Positions 23,951 through 32,133 are shown, numbered from the stretch's first letter. The stretch: 64,000 nt of DNA from Pseudonocardia alni (GCF_002813375.1 NZ_PHUJ01000003.1:4712001-4776000); one strand, 5' to 3'. The notes: generated from the sequence alone by a model not told the origin. Made by a program: numbers and translations.

Positions 23951-25255
23951 TTATCGCGAGCGTCGCCCCGGGCCCGGACCCCGGGTGGCCCCCCGGCCCG
24001 TCCTGGTCGTCCCACCTGCGACGTCCGTCCTGGTCCGGGGCTGGTCACGCCCCGTTCCGAGATCACCGAACGGGAGGACCCCGATCGAGGTGAGCGAGAT
24101 CGGCGGGATGCGGCCGACGGTGGTGCTGTCGGGGTCCTCCTCGGCCGGGCGGTGCCCGGGACCGAGGAGCAGGGAACCGGTGGCGGGCGCGTCCTCGTCC
24201 TCGTCGTCGGCGGGATCACCGGCCTCCGAGCCGGCGGCGTCGGCCGACGGCCTGCTGCCGAGCTCCGACACCGAGGCGATCGAACCCTCGTCCGACGCCG
24301 GCGCCGAGGTCGAGGACGGCAGGGAGACGGGCGGCAGGGAGACGGGCGGCAGGGAGACGGGCGCGGGGCCGAACAGGGCGTCGTCGAGGGCGGCCGAGAC
24401 CGGCTCACGGTCCAGCTCCTCGGCGAGGGTGCGCTGCACCCTTGTCAGCTCGTCCCGGACGTCGTCGCGCAGCGCGGCGAGCCGCTCGACGTCGCGCACG
24501 ACCGCCGACCGTCGCTCCCCGGCGCCCTGCTCGGCGTCGCGCAGCAGCGCGGCGGCCTCGGCGCGCGCGGTGGACAGCGTCTGCTCGGCGTCGGAGCGGG
24601 CGTCGGCGAGGATCCGCTCGGCCTCGGTGCGGACGCCGGACAGCCGGTCGGACACGGTGCGCTCCCGCTCGGCGAGGTCGCGCTCGCGGCGGTCGGCGTC
24701 GTGCTCACGGTCGTCGAGGGTGCTGCTGCGGGAGGCGAACTCGCGGTCCAGGGTGGCGGCGCGGCCGAGCAGCGCCTCCTCGGTGCGGGAGCGACGGTCC
24801 TCGGCCTCGCGGCGAGCGCGTTCCACGATCTCCGCGGCCTCGTCGGCCGCACGATCGCGCAGCTCGGCCGCCTCCTGCTCGGCGGCCTGGAGGACGCGTT
24901 CGACGCGGCGGCCGAAGCCGGCTTCCTCGGCGCGGCGCTCCTCACCGGCCCGGGCGGCGGAGTCGTTCTCCAGCTGCTCCTGCAGTCGCCGGACCTGCGC
25001 GCGGGCCGCGGACAGCGACTGCTCGGCCGCGTCCGCGCGGCGGATCTCGTCGTGGATGCGGTGGTCGAGCTCGGCCAGCCGGGTGTCGACCTCGCCGCGG
25101 TCGTAGCCGCGCAGGACGACGGTGAACCAGGAGCCGTCCTCGCCGTCGTGGCGGTCGGGGTGGGCCCCGGAGTCACCGCCGCGGTGCGTGTGCCGCGACG
25201 ACCCGTCGACCGGCTCGTGCCGATGCGGACCGGACAGCGAGGGAGAGACGCTCAC
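23951..25255 (-). CDS. DivIVA-like coiled-coil protein
   Basis: 434 residues. The N-terminal FTVVLRGYDRGEVDTRLAEL (about 44-63) resembles the membrane-curvature/dimer region of DivIVA-domain proteins. Residues ~55-300 form a continuous coiled coil rich in Ala/Glu/Arg (for example AAEQEAAELRDRAADEAAEI). A flexible acidic tail follows, with three in-frame PPVSL units encoded by 15-bp repeats at 24318-24362. DivIVA/Scy-type proteins organise polar growth or division. Main DivIVA normally lies with ftsZ, so this is probably a paralogue. GTG 25255 has GGGGG 6 bases upstream. It is followed closely by the anchored propeller gene, suggesting a joint envelope role (inference). Confidence 0.75.
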   Translation of the reverse strand: MSVSPSLSGPHRHEPVDGSSRHTHRGGDSGAHPDRHDGEDGSWFTVVLRGYDRGEVDTRLAELDHRIHDEIRRADAAEQSLSAARAQVRRLQEQLENDSAARAGEERRAEEAGFGRRVERVLQAAEQEAAELRDRAADEAAEIVERARREAEDRRSRTEEALLGRAATLDREFASRSSTLDDREHDADRRERDLAERERTVSDRLSGVRTEAERILADARSDAEQTLSTARAEAAALLRDAEQGAGERRSAVVRDVERLAALRDDVRDELTRVQRTLAEELDREPVSAALDDALFGPAPVSLPPVSLPPVSLPSSTSAPASDEGSIASVSELGSRPSADAAGSEAGDPADDEDEDAPATGSLLLGPGHRPAEEDPDSTTVGRIPPISLTSIGVLPFGDLGTGRDQPRTRTDVAGGTTRTGRGATRGPGPGRRSR

Positions 25256-25441
25256 GATGAACCCCCAAGACGGGTGACTACGAGCCGCCCGACGTGCCGG
25301 GGCGGCGTCCCGTCCAACGAGACCGGACGCATTCGGTCACGTTCAGCGCTGGATCAACCCGGAAAGCGCCCGAATGCCACTCGAATGGCCGCCGGACGGC
25401 CGGGCCGGCGATCACAGTGTGTGGTAATACCCCTACTCGGG

Positions 25442-25825
25442 TCAGAACTCCGAGTTCTGCATGCTCGCCGCGGCGTACTGCAGGTAGTTCCACAGCTGCT
25501 CGCGGTGCTCCGGAGAGAGGTTTTCCTCGTCGACGGCGATCCGCATGCAGCGCAGCCAGGCGTCGCGCTCGATCGGGCCGATCGTGAACGGCACGTGCCG
25601 CATCCTCAGCCGGGGGTGGCCGCGCTGGTCGGAGTAGGTGCGCGGACCTCCCCAGTACTGCTCCAGGAACATCCGCAGGCGGTCCTCGGCCGGGCCGAGA
25701 TCCTCCTCCGGGTACAGCGGCCGCAACACCTCGTCCCGGGCCACCTCCTCGTAGAACCGGTGGACGATCCGGTGGAAGACCGGGGCGCCACCCACCTCGG
25801 CGTAGAAGTTCTGCGGTGCACTCAC
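25442..25825 (-). CDS. glbO: Truncated haemoglobin, group II (GlbO)
   Basis: 127 residues, the normal trHbO length. It has the group II pattern: FYAEVGGAPVFHRIVHRFYEEV (helices A-B), PLYPEEDL, then FLEQYWGGPRTYSDQRGHPRLRMRH, which holds the proximal heme histidine, and a tryptophan at G8 in AWLRCM. It binds O2/NO and is linked to respiration and NO detoxification. GTG 25825 (SAPQNFYAEVGG) is chosen on family length, with GGGAG about 10 bases upstream. It lies 23 bases after mscS and 186 bases before the DivIVA-like gene; that gap probably holds a separate promoter. Confidence 0.93.
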   Translation of the reverse strand: MSAPQNFYAEVGGAPVFHRIVHRFYEEVARDEVLRPLYPEEDLGPAEDRLRMFLEQYWGGPRTYSDQRGHPRLRMRHVPFTIGPIERDAWLRCMRIAVDEENLSPEHREQLWNYLQYAAASMQNSEF

Positions 25826-25848
25826 GCCGACCAGTCTCCCAGGAGTCG

Positions 25849-26880
25849 TCAGTTCTGCTTCTGCGCCTGGCCGTCGAAGGCCGCGCCGGGGTAGACCATC
25901 GGCCGCGGGATGCCGTGGTCGTCGAACGCGTCGGTGATCGCGCCGTTGAGCGCGCGCTGCACCGCCCACTGCCGGCCGGGACTGACCCGCACGGTGATCC
26001 GCAGCGTGACGCCCTCCGGGCCGATCTTGTCGACGCCGAGCACCTCGGGGGCCTCCAGCACGTCACCGGCGATGTCGTCCTGGGAGGCGCGCTCGGTGGC
26101 GGTGCTCCCGGCCAGCTCGGTGGCCTCCTCGACGTCGGCGTGGTGGGCGATCGGCAGGTCGACCACCGCGACCGCGTAGCCCTGGCTCATGTTGCCCACG
26201 CGCAGGATCTCGCCGTTGCGGACGTACCAGACGGTGCCCTTGATGTCGCGGATCGTGGTGATCCGCAGGCCGACCGCCTCGACGGTGCCGACGGCCTCCC
26301 CGACGTCGACGACGTCGCCGACGCCGTACTGGTCCTCCAGCAGCATGAACATGCCGGACAGGAAGTCACGCACCAGGTTCTGCGCACCGAAACCGATGGC
26401 GAGCCCGATCACCCCGGCACCGGCCAGCAACGGGCCCAGCGGGTAGCCGAGCTCGTTCATCACCATCATCACCGCGACGAGCAGCACGACCGCCGAGACG
26501 ATCGAGCGCAGCACCGAGCCGATCGTGCGTGCCCGCTGCGCCCGTCGCTGCGTACCCGGGTCCGCCGCCGGCGCGACGGCGGCGCCGCCACCCGGACGCA
26601 GTCGGCGGGCCCGGCCCACCAGCGCGGTGAACCGGCCGTTGGTCGCGCCGTCGACCATCCGCGCGATCGCCCGGTGCGCCAGCCACCGGAACAGCACCGC
26701 GACCACGACGATCACGGTGATCGCCACGGTCCTGCTGACCAGGGTGTCCGCGTGCTGGGCCAGGAAGTCGTTGCTGGTCCAGCGGTAGAGCGTGGCGCAC
26801 CACGAACCGGCGTCCTGCACGCAGTCCGGCATCAGCGTCACGTTCTGCAGGGGTACGTCGGGCAGCACGACGGGGGTCAC
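25849..26880 (-). CDS. Small-conductance mechanosensitive channel, MscS family
   Basis: 343 residues. There are transmembrane helices near 48-66 and 125-145. The pore helix LLAGAGVIGLAIGFGAQNLVRDFLSGMFML carries the Gly/Ala-packed TM3 typical of MscS. The beta domain follows (VGDVVDVGEAVGTVEAVGLRIT, then IRDIKGTVWYVRNGEI). The channel opens under membrane tension and releases solutes on hypo-osmotic shock. GTG 26880 has GAGGAGG just upstream. It is the first gene of a leftward cluster followed by glbO. Confidence 0.93.
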   Translation of the reverse strand: MTPVVLPDVPLQNVTLMPDCVQDAGSWCATLYRWTSNDFLAQHADTLVSRTVAITVIVVVAVLFRWLAHRAIARMVDGATNGRFTALVGRARRLRPGGGAAVAPAADPGTQRRAQRARTIGSVLRSIVSAVVLLVAVMMVMNELGYPLGPLLAGAGVIGLAIGFGAQNLVRDFLSGMFMLLEDQYGVGDVVDVGEAVGTVEAVGLRITTIRDIKGTVWYVRNGEILRVGNMSQGYAVAVVDLPIAHHADVEEATELAGSTATERASQDDIAGDVLEAPEVLGVDKIGPEGVTLRITVRVSPGRQWAVQRALNGAITDAFDDHGIPRPMVYPGAAFDGQAQKQN

Positions 26881-26931
26881 GAGTCCTCCTCGGGGGGCGG
26901 TGAGGGCTGCGTCGGAACCCCCGAGGCTACG

Positions 26932-27585
26932 TCACCCGCCGGTGTGACGACGGTCGCGCACGTGGTCCGGAACCGACCGGTGTCGTTGCAGGTCAGGGGC
27001 GGTCTCCGGAGGCCCGGCGACGGTCCGCAACGGCACCACGCCGGCCCAGGCGAGACCGGCGGCGACGTCGGCCTCGTCGTCGGACGGCGGCCCGGAGCGG
27101 CTCTTCACGCTGGCCTCGGTCAGGTCGAGCGCGAACACCGCGGTGGCGGCCAGCTCCCGGCGGTCCGGGCGGCGGGCGTGGTCCCACGCGCCCGGGGTGA
27201 GGTGCTCGACGATCACCCGCAGCGCGTGCAGACGCTCGTCGTCGCCGGTGACGCGGCGGGCGTCGCCGTGCACGACCGCGCTGCGGTAGTTCATCGAGAA
27301 GTGCATGAGCGCGCGGGCGTGCACGATGCCGTCGAGGTGGGTCACGGTCACGCAGCAGGGAAGCGTGTCCCCGGTCAGGTAGCGGGCCCCGGACGAGCCG
27401 TGCAGGTAGAGCGTGTCGCCGTCGCGGCCGTAGGCGGTCGGGAGGACGACGGGCGCGTCGTCGCGGACGAAGCCCAGGTGGGCGACGAGGCCGTCGTCGA
27501 GGACCGCGTGCAGGTCCGACCGGTCGACGGCGGCCCGGTCGCGCTTGCGGCCCAGCGTGCTGCGGGTGGTGGGGGAGAGCGTCAC
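26932..27585 (-). CDS. Pyridoxamine 5'-phosphate oxidase-like flavin-fold protein
   Basis: 217 residues with the split-barrel FMN-binding fold: DGLVAHLGFVRDDAPVVLPTAYGRDGDTLYLHGSSGARYL at the N-terminus, then CVTVTHLDGIVHARALMHFSMNYRSAVVHGDARRV. This subfamily is usually annotated PNPOx-like; true B6 oxidase activity is not shown. GTG 27585 begins VTLSPTTRSTLGR, the usual family start, with CATCCT 6 bases before it. It is transcribed divergently from the MocR regulator and shares an operator with it, so it is the likely target. A role in vitamin B6 metabolism is inferred from this pairing. Confidence 0.85.
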   Translation of the reverse strand: MTLSPTTRSTLGRKRDRAAVDRSDLHAVLDDGLVAHLGFVRDDAPVVLPTAYGRDGDTLYLHGSSGARYLTGDTLPCCVTVTHLDGIVHARALMHFSMNYRSAVVHGDARRVTGDDERLHALRVIVEHLTPGAWDHARRPDRRELAATAVFALDLTEASVKSRSGPPSDDEADVAAGLAWAGVVPLRTVAGPPETAPDLQRHRSVPDHVRDRRHTGG

Positions 27586-27604
27586 CAGCCGAGGATGGCT
27601 CTCG

Positions 27605-27655
27605 ACAGTGGCATCCTGGAACGGCCACTTCCGGTCGCGGACGAAAGGCCACTGT
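27605..27655. promoter_or_regulatory. Probable MocR operator between divergent genes
   Basis: ACAGTGGC (27605-27612) and GCCACTGT (27648-27655) are perfect inverted arms. A third half-site, GGCCACTT, lies between them at 27623-27630. The right arm overlaps the regulator's GTG start. MocR/PdxR proteins commonly bind repeated half-sites in such divergent spacers. Confidence 0.55.
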
Positions 27656-28991
27656 GCAGGATCTCCCGATCGTCCTCGACCGCGCCGCGGCGACCCCGCT
27701 GGCGGTCCAGCTCGCCGACGGTCTCCGCGCCGCGGCCGTGGGCGGGGCACTGCGCCCCGGCGACCGGCTGCCGTCGACCCGGGGGCTCGCGACGACGCTG
27801 CGGGTGAGCCGGACGGTCACCGCCGCCGCCTACGACCAACTGCTCGCCGAGGGCTGGGTCGCCGGCCGGGTCGGCGCGGGGACGTTCGTGACCGCGGTCC
27901 CCGGGCCCGCCCCGGCGGGCCCGGCCGCGCCCGCCGGGCCCCGGCCGCAGGCCGAGCCGTCGGTGCTGGACCCGGGGCGGCCGTGCGTCGCCGCGCTGGA
28001 CCCCGCGATGTGGCGCCGCGCCTGGCGGGCCGCCGCCGATCCGCCCCCGGACGACCGGCCCCGCGCCGACGGGCTGCGCGCGTTCCACGACGCCGTCACC
28101 GGCCACCTGCTGCGTCACCGCGGGCTCACCCCGCCCGCGGGCACCGTGCTGGCCACCGCCGGGACCTCCGCCGCCGTCGCCGAGCTGGCCCGGCTGCTGC
28201 CTGCGGGGGCCACCGTCGCCGTCGAGGAGCCGGGGTACCCGCGGGCGGTCAGCGCGCTGCGGGCCGCGGGGCTGCGGGTCCTCGGTGTGCCCGTGGACGA
28301 CGACGGCCTGGTCGTCGACGCCGTCCCCGCCGGCTGCGCGGCCGTCTACACCACGCCCGCGCACCAGTTCCCGACCGCGGTGCGCCTGTCCGCCGCCCGC
28401 CGGGTCGCCCTGGTCGGGCGTGCCCGCGCCGAGGACTTCCTGGTCATCGAGGACGACTACGACGGGGAGCTCCGCTACGACGTCGCCCCGCTGCCCCTGC
28501 TCGCCGCGCTCGCGCCCGCCCACGTCGTGCACCTGGGCACCGCGAGCAAGATCCTCAGCCCGACGCTGGGGGTCGGCTGGGCGGTCGCGCCGCCCGCCGT
28601 CGTCGCCGCGTGGCGGGACCTGCGCGCCCGGACCGGCACCCGGCCGTCGCCCGCGGGGCAGCTGGTCCTCACCGCGCTCGCCGCACACGGCGACCTGTCC
28701 CGGCACCTGCGACGGCTGCGCCGCGAGCTGCGTGAGCGGCGGGCCCTGGTCCTGGACACCGCCCGCACGGCGGGCTGGGCCGCGCAGGGGGACCCGGCCG
28801 GGGCGCACCTCGTGCTGCGCCCTCCCGAGGGGGAGCGGGCCGCGATCGCCGCGGCCGCCCGGCGTGGCGTCGCCGTGCGCGGGCTGGCCGACTACCACCG
28901 GGACGGGCCCGGCACGTCCGGCCTGGTCGTCGGGTACGCCGCCGGGACCCGGGCCGAGCTGACCGCCGCGCTGGCGGCGCTGGTGGGGTGA
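27654..28991 (+). CDS. MocR/PdxR-family transcription regulator
   Basis: 445 residues. The N-terminal GntR-type winged helix (about 10-80) includes LRPGDRLPSTRGLATTLRVSRTVTAAAYDQL. A linker is followed by a fold-type I aminotransferase domain (about 120-445) with the PLP-lysine region HLGTASKILSPTLGVGWAV and EDDYDGELRYD. Such proteins sense pyridoxal phosphate or a related amine. GTG 27654 starts the obvious HTH reading frame but has no Shine-Dalgarno and lies inside the operator arm. It is divergent from the PNPOx-like gene. PdxR-type control of B6 metabolism is the best guess; another ligand such as GABA or taurine cannot be excluded. Confidence 0.88.
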   Translation: MQDLPIVLDRAAATPLAVQLADGLRAAAVGGALRPGDRLPSTRGLATTLRVSRTVTAAAYDQLLAEGWVAGRVGAGTFVTAVPGPAPAGPAAPAGPRPQAEPSVLDPGRPCVAALDPAMWRRAWRAAADPPPDDRPRADGLRAFHDAVTGHLLRHRGLTPPAGTVLATAGTSAAVAELARLLPAGATVAVEEPGYPRAVSALRAAGLRVLGVPVDDDGLVVDAVPAGCAAVYTTPAHQFPTAVRLSAARRVALVGRARAEDFLVIEDDYDGELRYDVAPLPLLAALAPAHVVHLGTASKILSPTLGVGWAVAPPAVVAAWRDLRARTGTRPSPAGQLVLTALAAHGDLSRHLRRLRRELRERRALVLDTARTAGWAAQGDPAGAHLVLRPPEGERAAIAAAARRGVAVRGLADYHRDGPGTSGLVVGYAAGTRAELTAALAALVG

Positions 28992-29016
28992 GCGGCCCGC
29001 CCGGCCGTGCCGAGGG

Positions 29017-29148
29017 CCGGGCCGACGCCCGGTTGTGCCGAGTGGCCGGGCCGACGCCCGGCTGTGCCGAGTGGCCGGGCCGACGCCCGGCTGTGCCGAG
29101 TGGCCGGGCCGACGCCCGGCTGTGCCGAGTGGCCGGGCCGACGCCCGG
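29017..29148 (+). repeat. Tandem 29-bp hairpin repeats, five copies
   Basis: Units begin at 29017, 29046, 29075, 29104 and 29133; the last is partial. Each holds the hairpin CCGGGC-CGAC-GCCCGG followed by CTGTGCCGAGTGG. Copies are nearly identical (the first has one C-to-T change). A decayed copy precedes the array. 29 is not a multiple of three, so the array is not coding. It fills the gap between the MocR gene and ddl. Confidence 0.9.
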
Positions 29149-29174
29149 CTGTGCGACCCGGCGGAGCCGCCGCC

Positions 29175-29180
29175 TACCCT
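29175..29180 (+). promoter_or_regulatory. -10 box of ddl
   Basis: TACCCT lies 8 bases before the ddl ATG and just after the hairpin array. No Shine-Dalgarno is seen, so a leaderless or near-leaderless transcript is likely. Confidence 0.45.
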
Positions 29181-29188
29181 CGGGCCCC

Positions 29189-30259
29189 ATGAGTGCCGAC
29201 CGGGTCAAGGTCGCCGTCGTCTTCGGCGGCCGCAGTTCCGAGCACGCGATCTCGTGCGTGTCCGCGGGCAGCGTGCTGACCCACCTCGACCCGGAGCGGT
29301 TCGAGGCGGTCCCGGTCGGGATCACCCCGCACGGCGCGTGGGTGGTCGGTCCGTCCGACCCGGTCCGGCTGGCGATCTCGGGTCGCGAGCTGCCCGAGGT
29401 CGACGGGACCGCCGAGGCCCTGGTGCTGCCCGGCGAACCGGGTCGCGGCCTGGTCCGCCTCGACGCGCGCGAGGCGCTGACCTCGGTCGACGTGGTCTTC
29501 CCGATCCTGCACGGGGCCTTCGGCGAGGACGGCACCATCCAGGGTCTGCTGGAGATGGCCGGGCTGCCCTACGTCGGCGCCGGTGTGCTGGCCTCCGCGG
29601 TCGGCATGGACAAGGAGTTCGCGAAGAAGCTGCTGCGCGCCGAGGGCCTGAACGTCGCCGACGGCGTCGTGCTCCGCCCCGGCACCGACATCGGGTTCGC
29701 CGACCGCGACCGGCTCGGTCTGCCGCTGTTCGTGAAGCCGGCCCGCGCCGGGTCCTCGATGGGCGTCACCCGGGTCACCGACCCGGCCGCGCTCGACGCC
29801 GCCGTCGCCGAGGCCCGCCGGCACGACCCGAAGGTGCTCGTCGAGGCGGCCGTGCCCGGCCGCGAGATCGAGTGCGCGGTGCTGGAGTTCCCCGACGGCA
29901 GCGTCCGCGCCAGCCTGCCCGCCGAGCTGCGCTACAACGGCGAGTTCTACGACTTCGAGTCCAAGTACCTCGACACCTCCGAGCTGCAGATCCCCGCCAA
30001 GCTCGACGACGAGATCACCGAGTCGCTGCGCTGGAAGGCGATCACCGCGTTCCGCGCGCTCGACGTGCAGGGCCTGGCCCGGGTCGACTTCTTCGTCACC
30101 GACGACGGCGACATCACCGTCAACGAGGTCAACACGATGCCCGGGTTCACCCCGAGCTCCGCGTTCCCGAAGATGTGGGCGGTCACCGGGCTCGACTACT
30201 CCGAGCTGCTCAGCACCATGGTCGACACCGCGCTGGCCCGCGGGACCGGGCTGCGGTAG
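29189..30259 (+). CDS. ddl: D-alanine--D-alanine ligase
   Basis: 356 residues. It joins two D-alanines with ATP to make the dipeptide used in peptidoglycan precursor synthesis in the cytoplasm. The N-terminal GGRSSEHAISCVSAGSVL is the Ddl signature. The ATP-grasp region follows: FGEDGTIQGLLEMAGLPYVG, KPARAGSSMGVTRV and the metal site VNEVNTMPGFTPSSAFPKMW. ATG 29189 is supported by family length. The following DUF3515 gene converges with no base between the stop codons. The order ddl-DUF3515-Lrp-thiL is a conserved actinobacterial set, as I recall. Confidence 0.96.
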   Translation: MSADRVKVAVVFGGRSSEHAISCVSAGSVLTHLDPERFEAVPVGITPHGAWVVGPSDPVRLAISGRELPEVDGTAEALVLPGEPGRGLVRLDAREALTSVDVVFPILHGAFGEDGTIQGLLEMAGLPYVGAGVLASAVGMDKEFAKKLLRAEGLNVADGVVLRPGTDIGFADRDRLGLPLFVKPARAGSSMGVTRVTDPAALDAAVAEARRHDPKVLVEAAVPGREIECAVLEFPDGSVRASLPAELRYNGEFYDFESKYLDTSELQIPAKLDDEITESLRWKAITAFRALDVQGLARVDFFVTDDGDITVNEVNTMPGFTPSSAFPKMWAVTGLDYSELLSTMVDTALARGTGLR

Positions 30260-30796
30260 CTACCGGACCCGCACCGGCTGCGGCGGGAGGGTGTCGACGA
30301 CCGCGTCCGACACCGCCTGCAGCGGCCCCGGACCGGTCTCCGCGGGCGCGGACAGCTCCAGGTACACCCCGCGGTCGACGACGGCGTAGGTCGTCGCGAG
30401 CGCGCCCTGCGGGGTCGCCAGCGGCAGCCAGCTCACCCCGTTGACGACGATCAGCGGCGAGGTCGGCCCCAGCTCGGCCGGCCGTTCGGTGCCGCAGCGC
30501 AGCACCACCGGCTCCGGCTCGGCGACCCATGCCCGCGCGCCGGGGACCGGCGGGTCGATCTCGCGCGGCGCGAGGTCCCCGGTGTCGCCGGGGATGCCGG
30601 CCGGCAGCGCGCGCAGCACCGCGTCGCACGACGTCGACGACGCCTGCGGTGCAGCCTGCGCGGGAAGCTCCAGGGGGCCGGTGTCCGGCCCCGTCGTCAG
30701 GCGGGCCCAGACCGCGAGCCCCGCCACGACGAGGGCGAGCAGCAGGGGCAGCGCGATCGCCACCACGACCGGTGGTGACATGCGTGCCCCTGCCAC
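30260..30796 (-). CDS. DUF3515 family membrane-anchored protein
   Basis: 178 residues from GTG 30796. ATG 30781 is equally possible and has AGGGG just upstream. One N-terminal membrane helix (VVVAIALPLLLALVVAGLAVW) precedes an extracytoplasmic domain with two cysteines (SCDAVLRALP and VVLRCGTERP) that could form a disulfide. The later VVNGVSWLPL and TTYAVVDRGVYLEL segments are typical of DUF3515. Function is unknown; its regular place next to ddl suggests an envelope role. Its stop codon directly abuts that of ddl on the opposite strand. Confidence 0.88.
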   Translation of the reverse strand: MAGARMSPPVVVAIALPLLLALVVAGLAVWARLTTGPDTGPLELPAQAAPQASSTSCDAVLRALPAGIPGDTGDLAPREIDPPVPGARAWVAEPEPVVLRCGTERPAELGPTSPLIVVNGVSWLPLATPQGALATTYAVVDRGVYLELSAPAETGPGPLQAVSDAVVDTLPPQPVRVR

Positions 30797-30809
30797 GTCC
30801 GCGCCCGTC

Positions 30810-31046
30810 TCAGCTCAGCTTGACCACGGGGCAGGTGAGCGTCCGGGTGATCCCGTTGACGTTCTGCACCCGGGCCACGACCAGCCGGCCGAGCTCGTCG
30901 ACGTCGTCCGCCTCGGCGCGCACGATCACGTCGTACGGGCCGGTGACGTCCTCGGCCGAGACCACGCCCGGCAGACCCCCGATCTCGGAGGCGACGGAGG
31001 CGGCCTTGCCGACCTCGGTCTGGACGAGGATGTATGCCTGCACCAC
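30810..31046 (-). CDS. Stand-alone Lrp/AsnC ligand-binding (RAM) domain protein
   Basis: 78 residues: VQAYILVQTEVGKAASVASEI, then GPYDVIVRAEADDVDELGRLVV and a C-terminal strand ending TCPVVKLS. This is the alpha/beta sensor domain of Lrp regulators with no DNA-binding helix-turn-helix. GTG 31046 is chosen because AAAGGGG lies 6 bases upstream. The frame stays open to 31433, but that part overlaps thiL and is not protein-like. Such proteins form dimers or decamers and bind amino acids or partner regulators. It is divergent from thiL and upstream of the DUF3515 gene. Confidence 0.88.
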   Translation of the reverse strand: MVQAYILVQTEVGKAASVASEIGGLPGVVSAEDVTGPYDVIVRAEADDVDELGRLVVARVQNVNGITRTLTCPVVKLS

Positions 31047-31131
31047 GGCGTGCCCCTTTCCGGTAACTGCCGACCTGCCGGATGGTTGGCGGCAGGAATG
31101 TCGGACGCAGAACCTACCGGAGGCCGCCCCC

Positions 31132-32133
31132 GTGTCCCCATCCGCGATCACGCCCGAGGGCGGTTCCGAGACCGGTGTCTCACTCCGGGAGGTCGGTGAG
31201 TTCGCGCTGATCGACCGGGTCACCACGGACCGTGTCCAACCGGCTACGACGGAGCTCGGTCCCGGGGACGACTCGGCCGTCGTCACCGCCGCCGACGGGC
31301 GGGTCGTCGCCTGCACCGACGTGCTCGTCGAGGGCGTGCACTTCCGGCTCGACTGGTCGAGTCCCGAGCAGGTCGGGCGCAAGGCCGCGGCCGTGAACCT
31401 GGCCGACATCGCCGCGATGGGGGCGGTGCCCACGTCGCTGTTGGTGGGGCTGGCGTGCCCCTCGTCGACGCCCGCGGCGCAGCTCGAGCAGCTGGCCGAC
31501 GGGCTGTGGGCCGAGGCCCGCTCGACCGGGGCCGGGCTCGTCGGGGGCGACCTGACCTCGGCGCCGGTGATCGTCGTCTCGGTGACGGCGCTGGGGGACC
31601 TGCAGGGCCGGGCCCCGGTGCTGCGCTCCGGGGCCCGGGCGGGGGACCGGATCGCGGTCTGCGGGCGGCTGGGCTGGTCCGCGGCCGGGCTGGCGGTGCT
31701 CGGGCGCGGGTTCCGCTCCCCGGCGGCGCTGGTCGACGCGCACCGGGTCCCGGAACCGCCCTACTCCGCCGGCCCGCAGGCCGCCGACGCCGGCGCCACG
31801 TCCATGATCGACGTCTCGGACGGCCTGCTGGCCGACCTGGCACACGTCGCGCGGGCCTCGGGGGTGGCGCTGCGGCTGCGGTCGCGGCCGTTCACGGTGG
31901 CCCCGCGGATGGCGGAGATCGCGTCCGCGCTGGGCCTGGACCCGCTGCGCTGGGTCCTGACCGGTGGTGAGGACCATGCGCTGGCGGCGACCTTCCCCGG
32001 GGACGCGCCGCTGCCCGAGGGCTGGACCGAGGTGGGGGCGGTGGAGGCACCGGACGAGGCGGGCCCGGGGGTCACCGTCGACGGCCGTCCCTACGACGGC
32101 GACGGCGGCTGGGTCCACTTCGCGAAATACTGA
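31132..32133 (+). CDS. thiL: Thiamine-monophosphate kinase
   Basis: 333 residues. It phosphorylates thiamine monophosphate to thiamine pyrophosphate. It has the N-terminal FALIDRVT, the Mg/ATP motif GPGDDSAVV, TDVLVEGVHFRLDW and AAVNLADIAAMGAVPT, then ISDG-type MIDVSDGLLADLAH and the late GGEDHAL. These are all ThiL landmarks. GTG 31132 has GGAGG 8 bases upstream. The thiL-ung adjacency I recall from mycobacteria is broken here by about 19 kb of glycolate, P450 and Mrp genes. Confidence 0.95.
   Translation: MSPSAITPEGGSETGVSLREVGEFALIDRVTTDRVQPATTELGPGDDSAVVTAADGRVVACTDVLVEGVHFRLDWSSPEQVGRKAAAVNLADIAAMGAVPTSLLVGLACPSSTPAAQLEQLADGLWAEARSTGAGLVGGDLTSAPVIVVSVTALGDLQGRAPVLRSGARAGDRIAVCGRLGWSAAGLAVLGRGFRSPAALVDAHRVPEPPYSAGPQAADAGATSMIDVSDGLLADLAHVARASGVALRLRSRPFTVAPRMAEIASALGLDPLRWVLTGGEDHALAATFPGDAPLPEGWTEVGAVEAPDEAGPGVTVDGRPYDGDGGWVHFAKY

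Noticed and set aside
29017..29148. CRISPR array
   Set aside because: Units are directly adjacent with no unique spacers, and no cas genes are present.
29007..29192. Small proteins encoded by the 29-bp repeats
   Set aside because: The unit is not a multiple of three, so each frame just cycles through the three readings of the same DNA. It is a hairpin array.
31047..31433. Upstream extension of the Lrp-domain protein
   Set aside because: The extra residues overlap the thiL gene on the other strand and contain no helix-turn-helix; a good ribosome site supports the short form at 31046.
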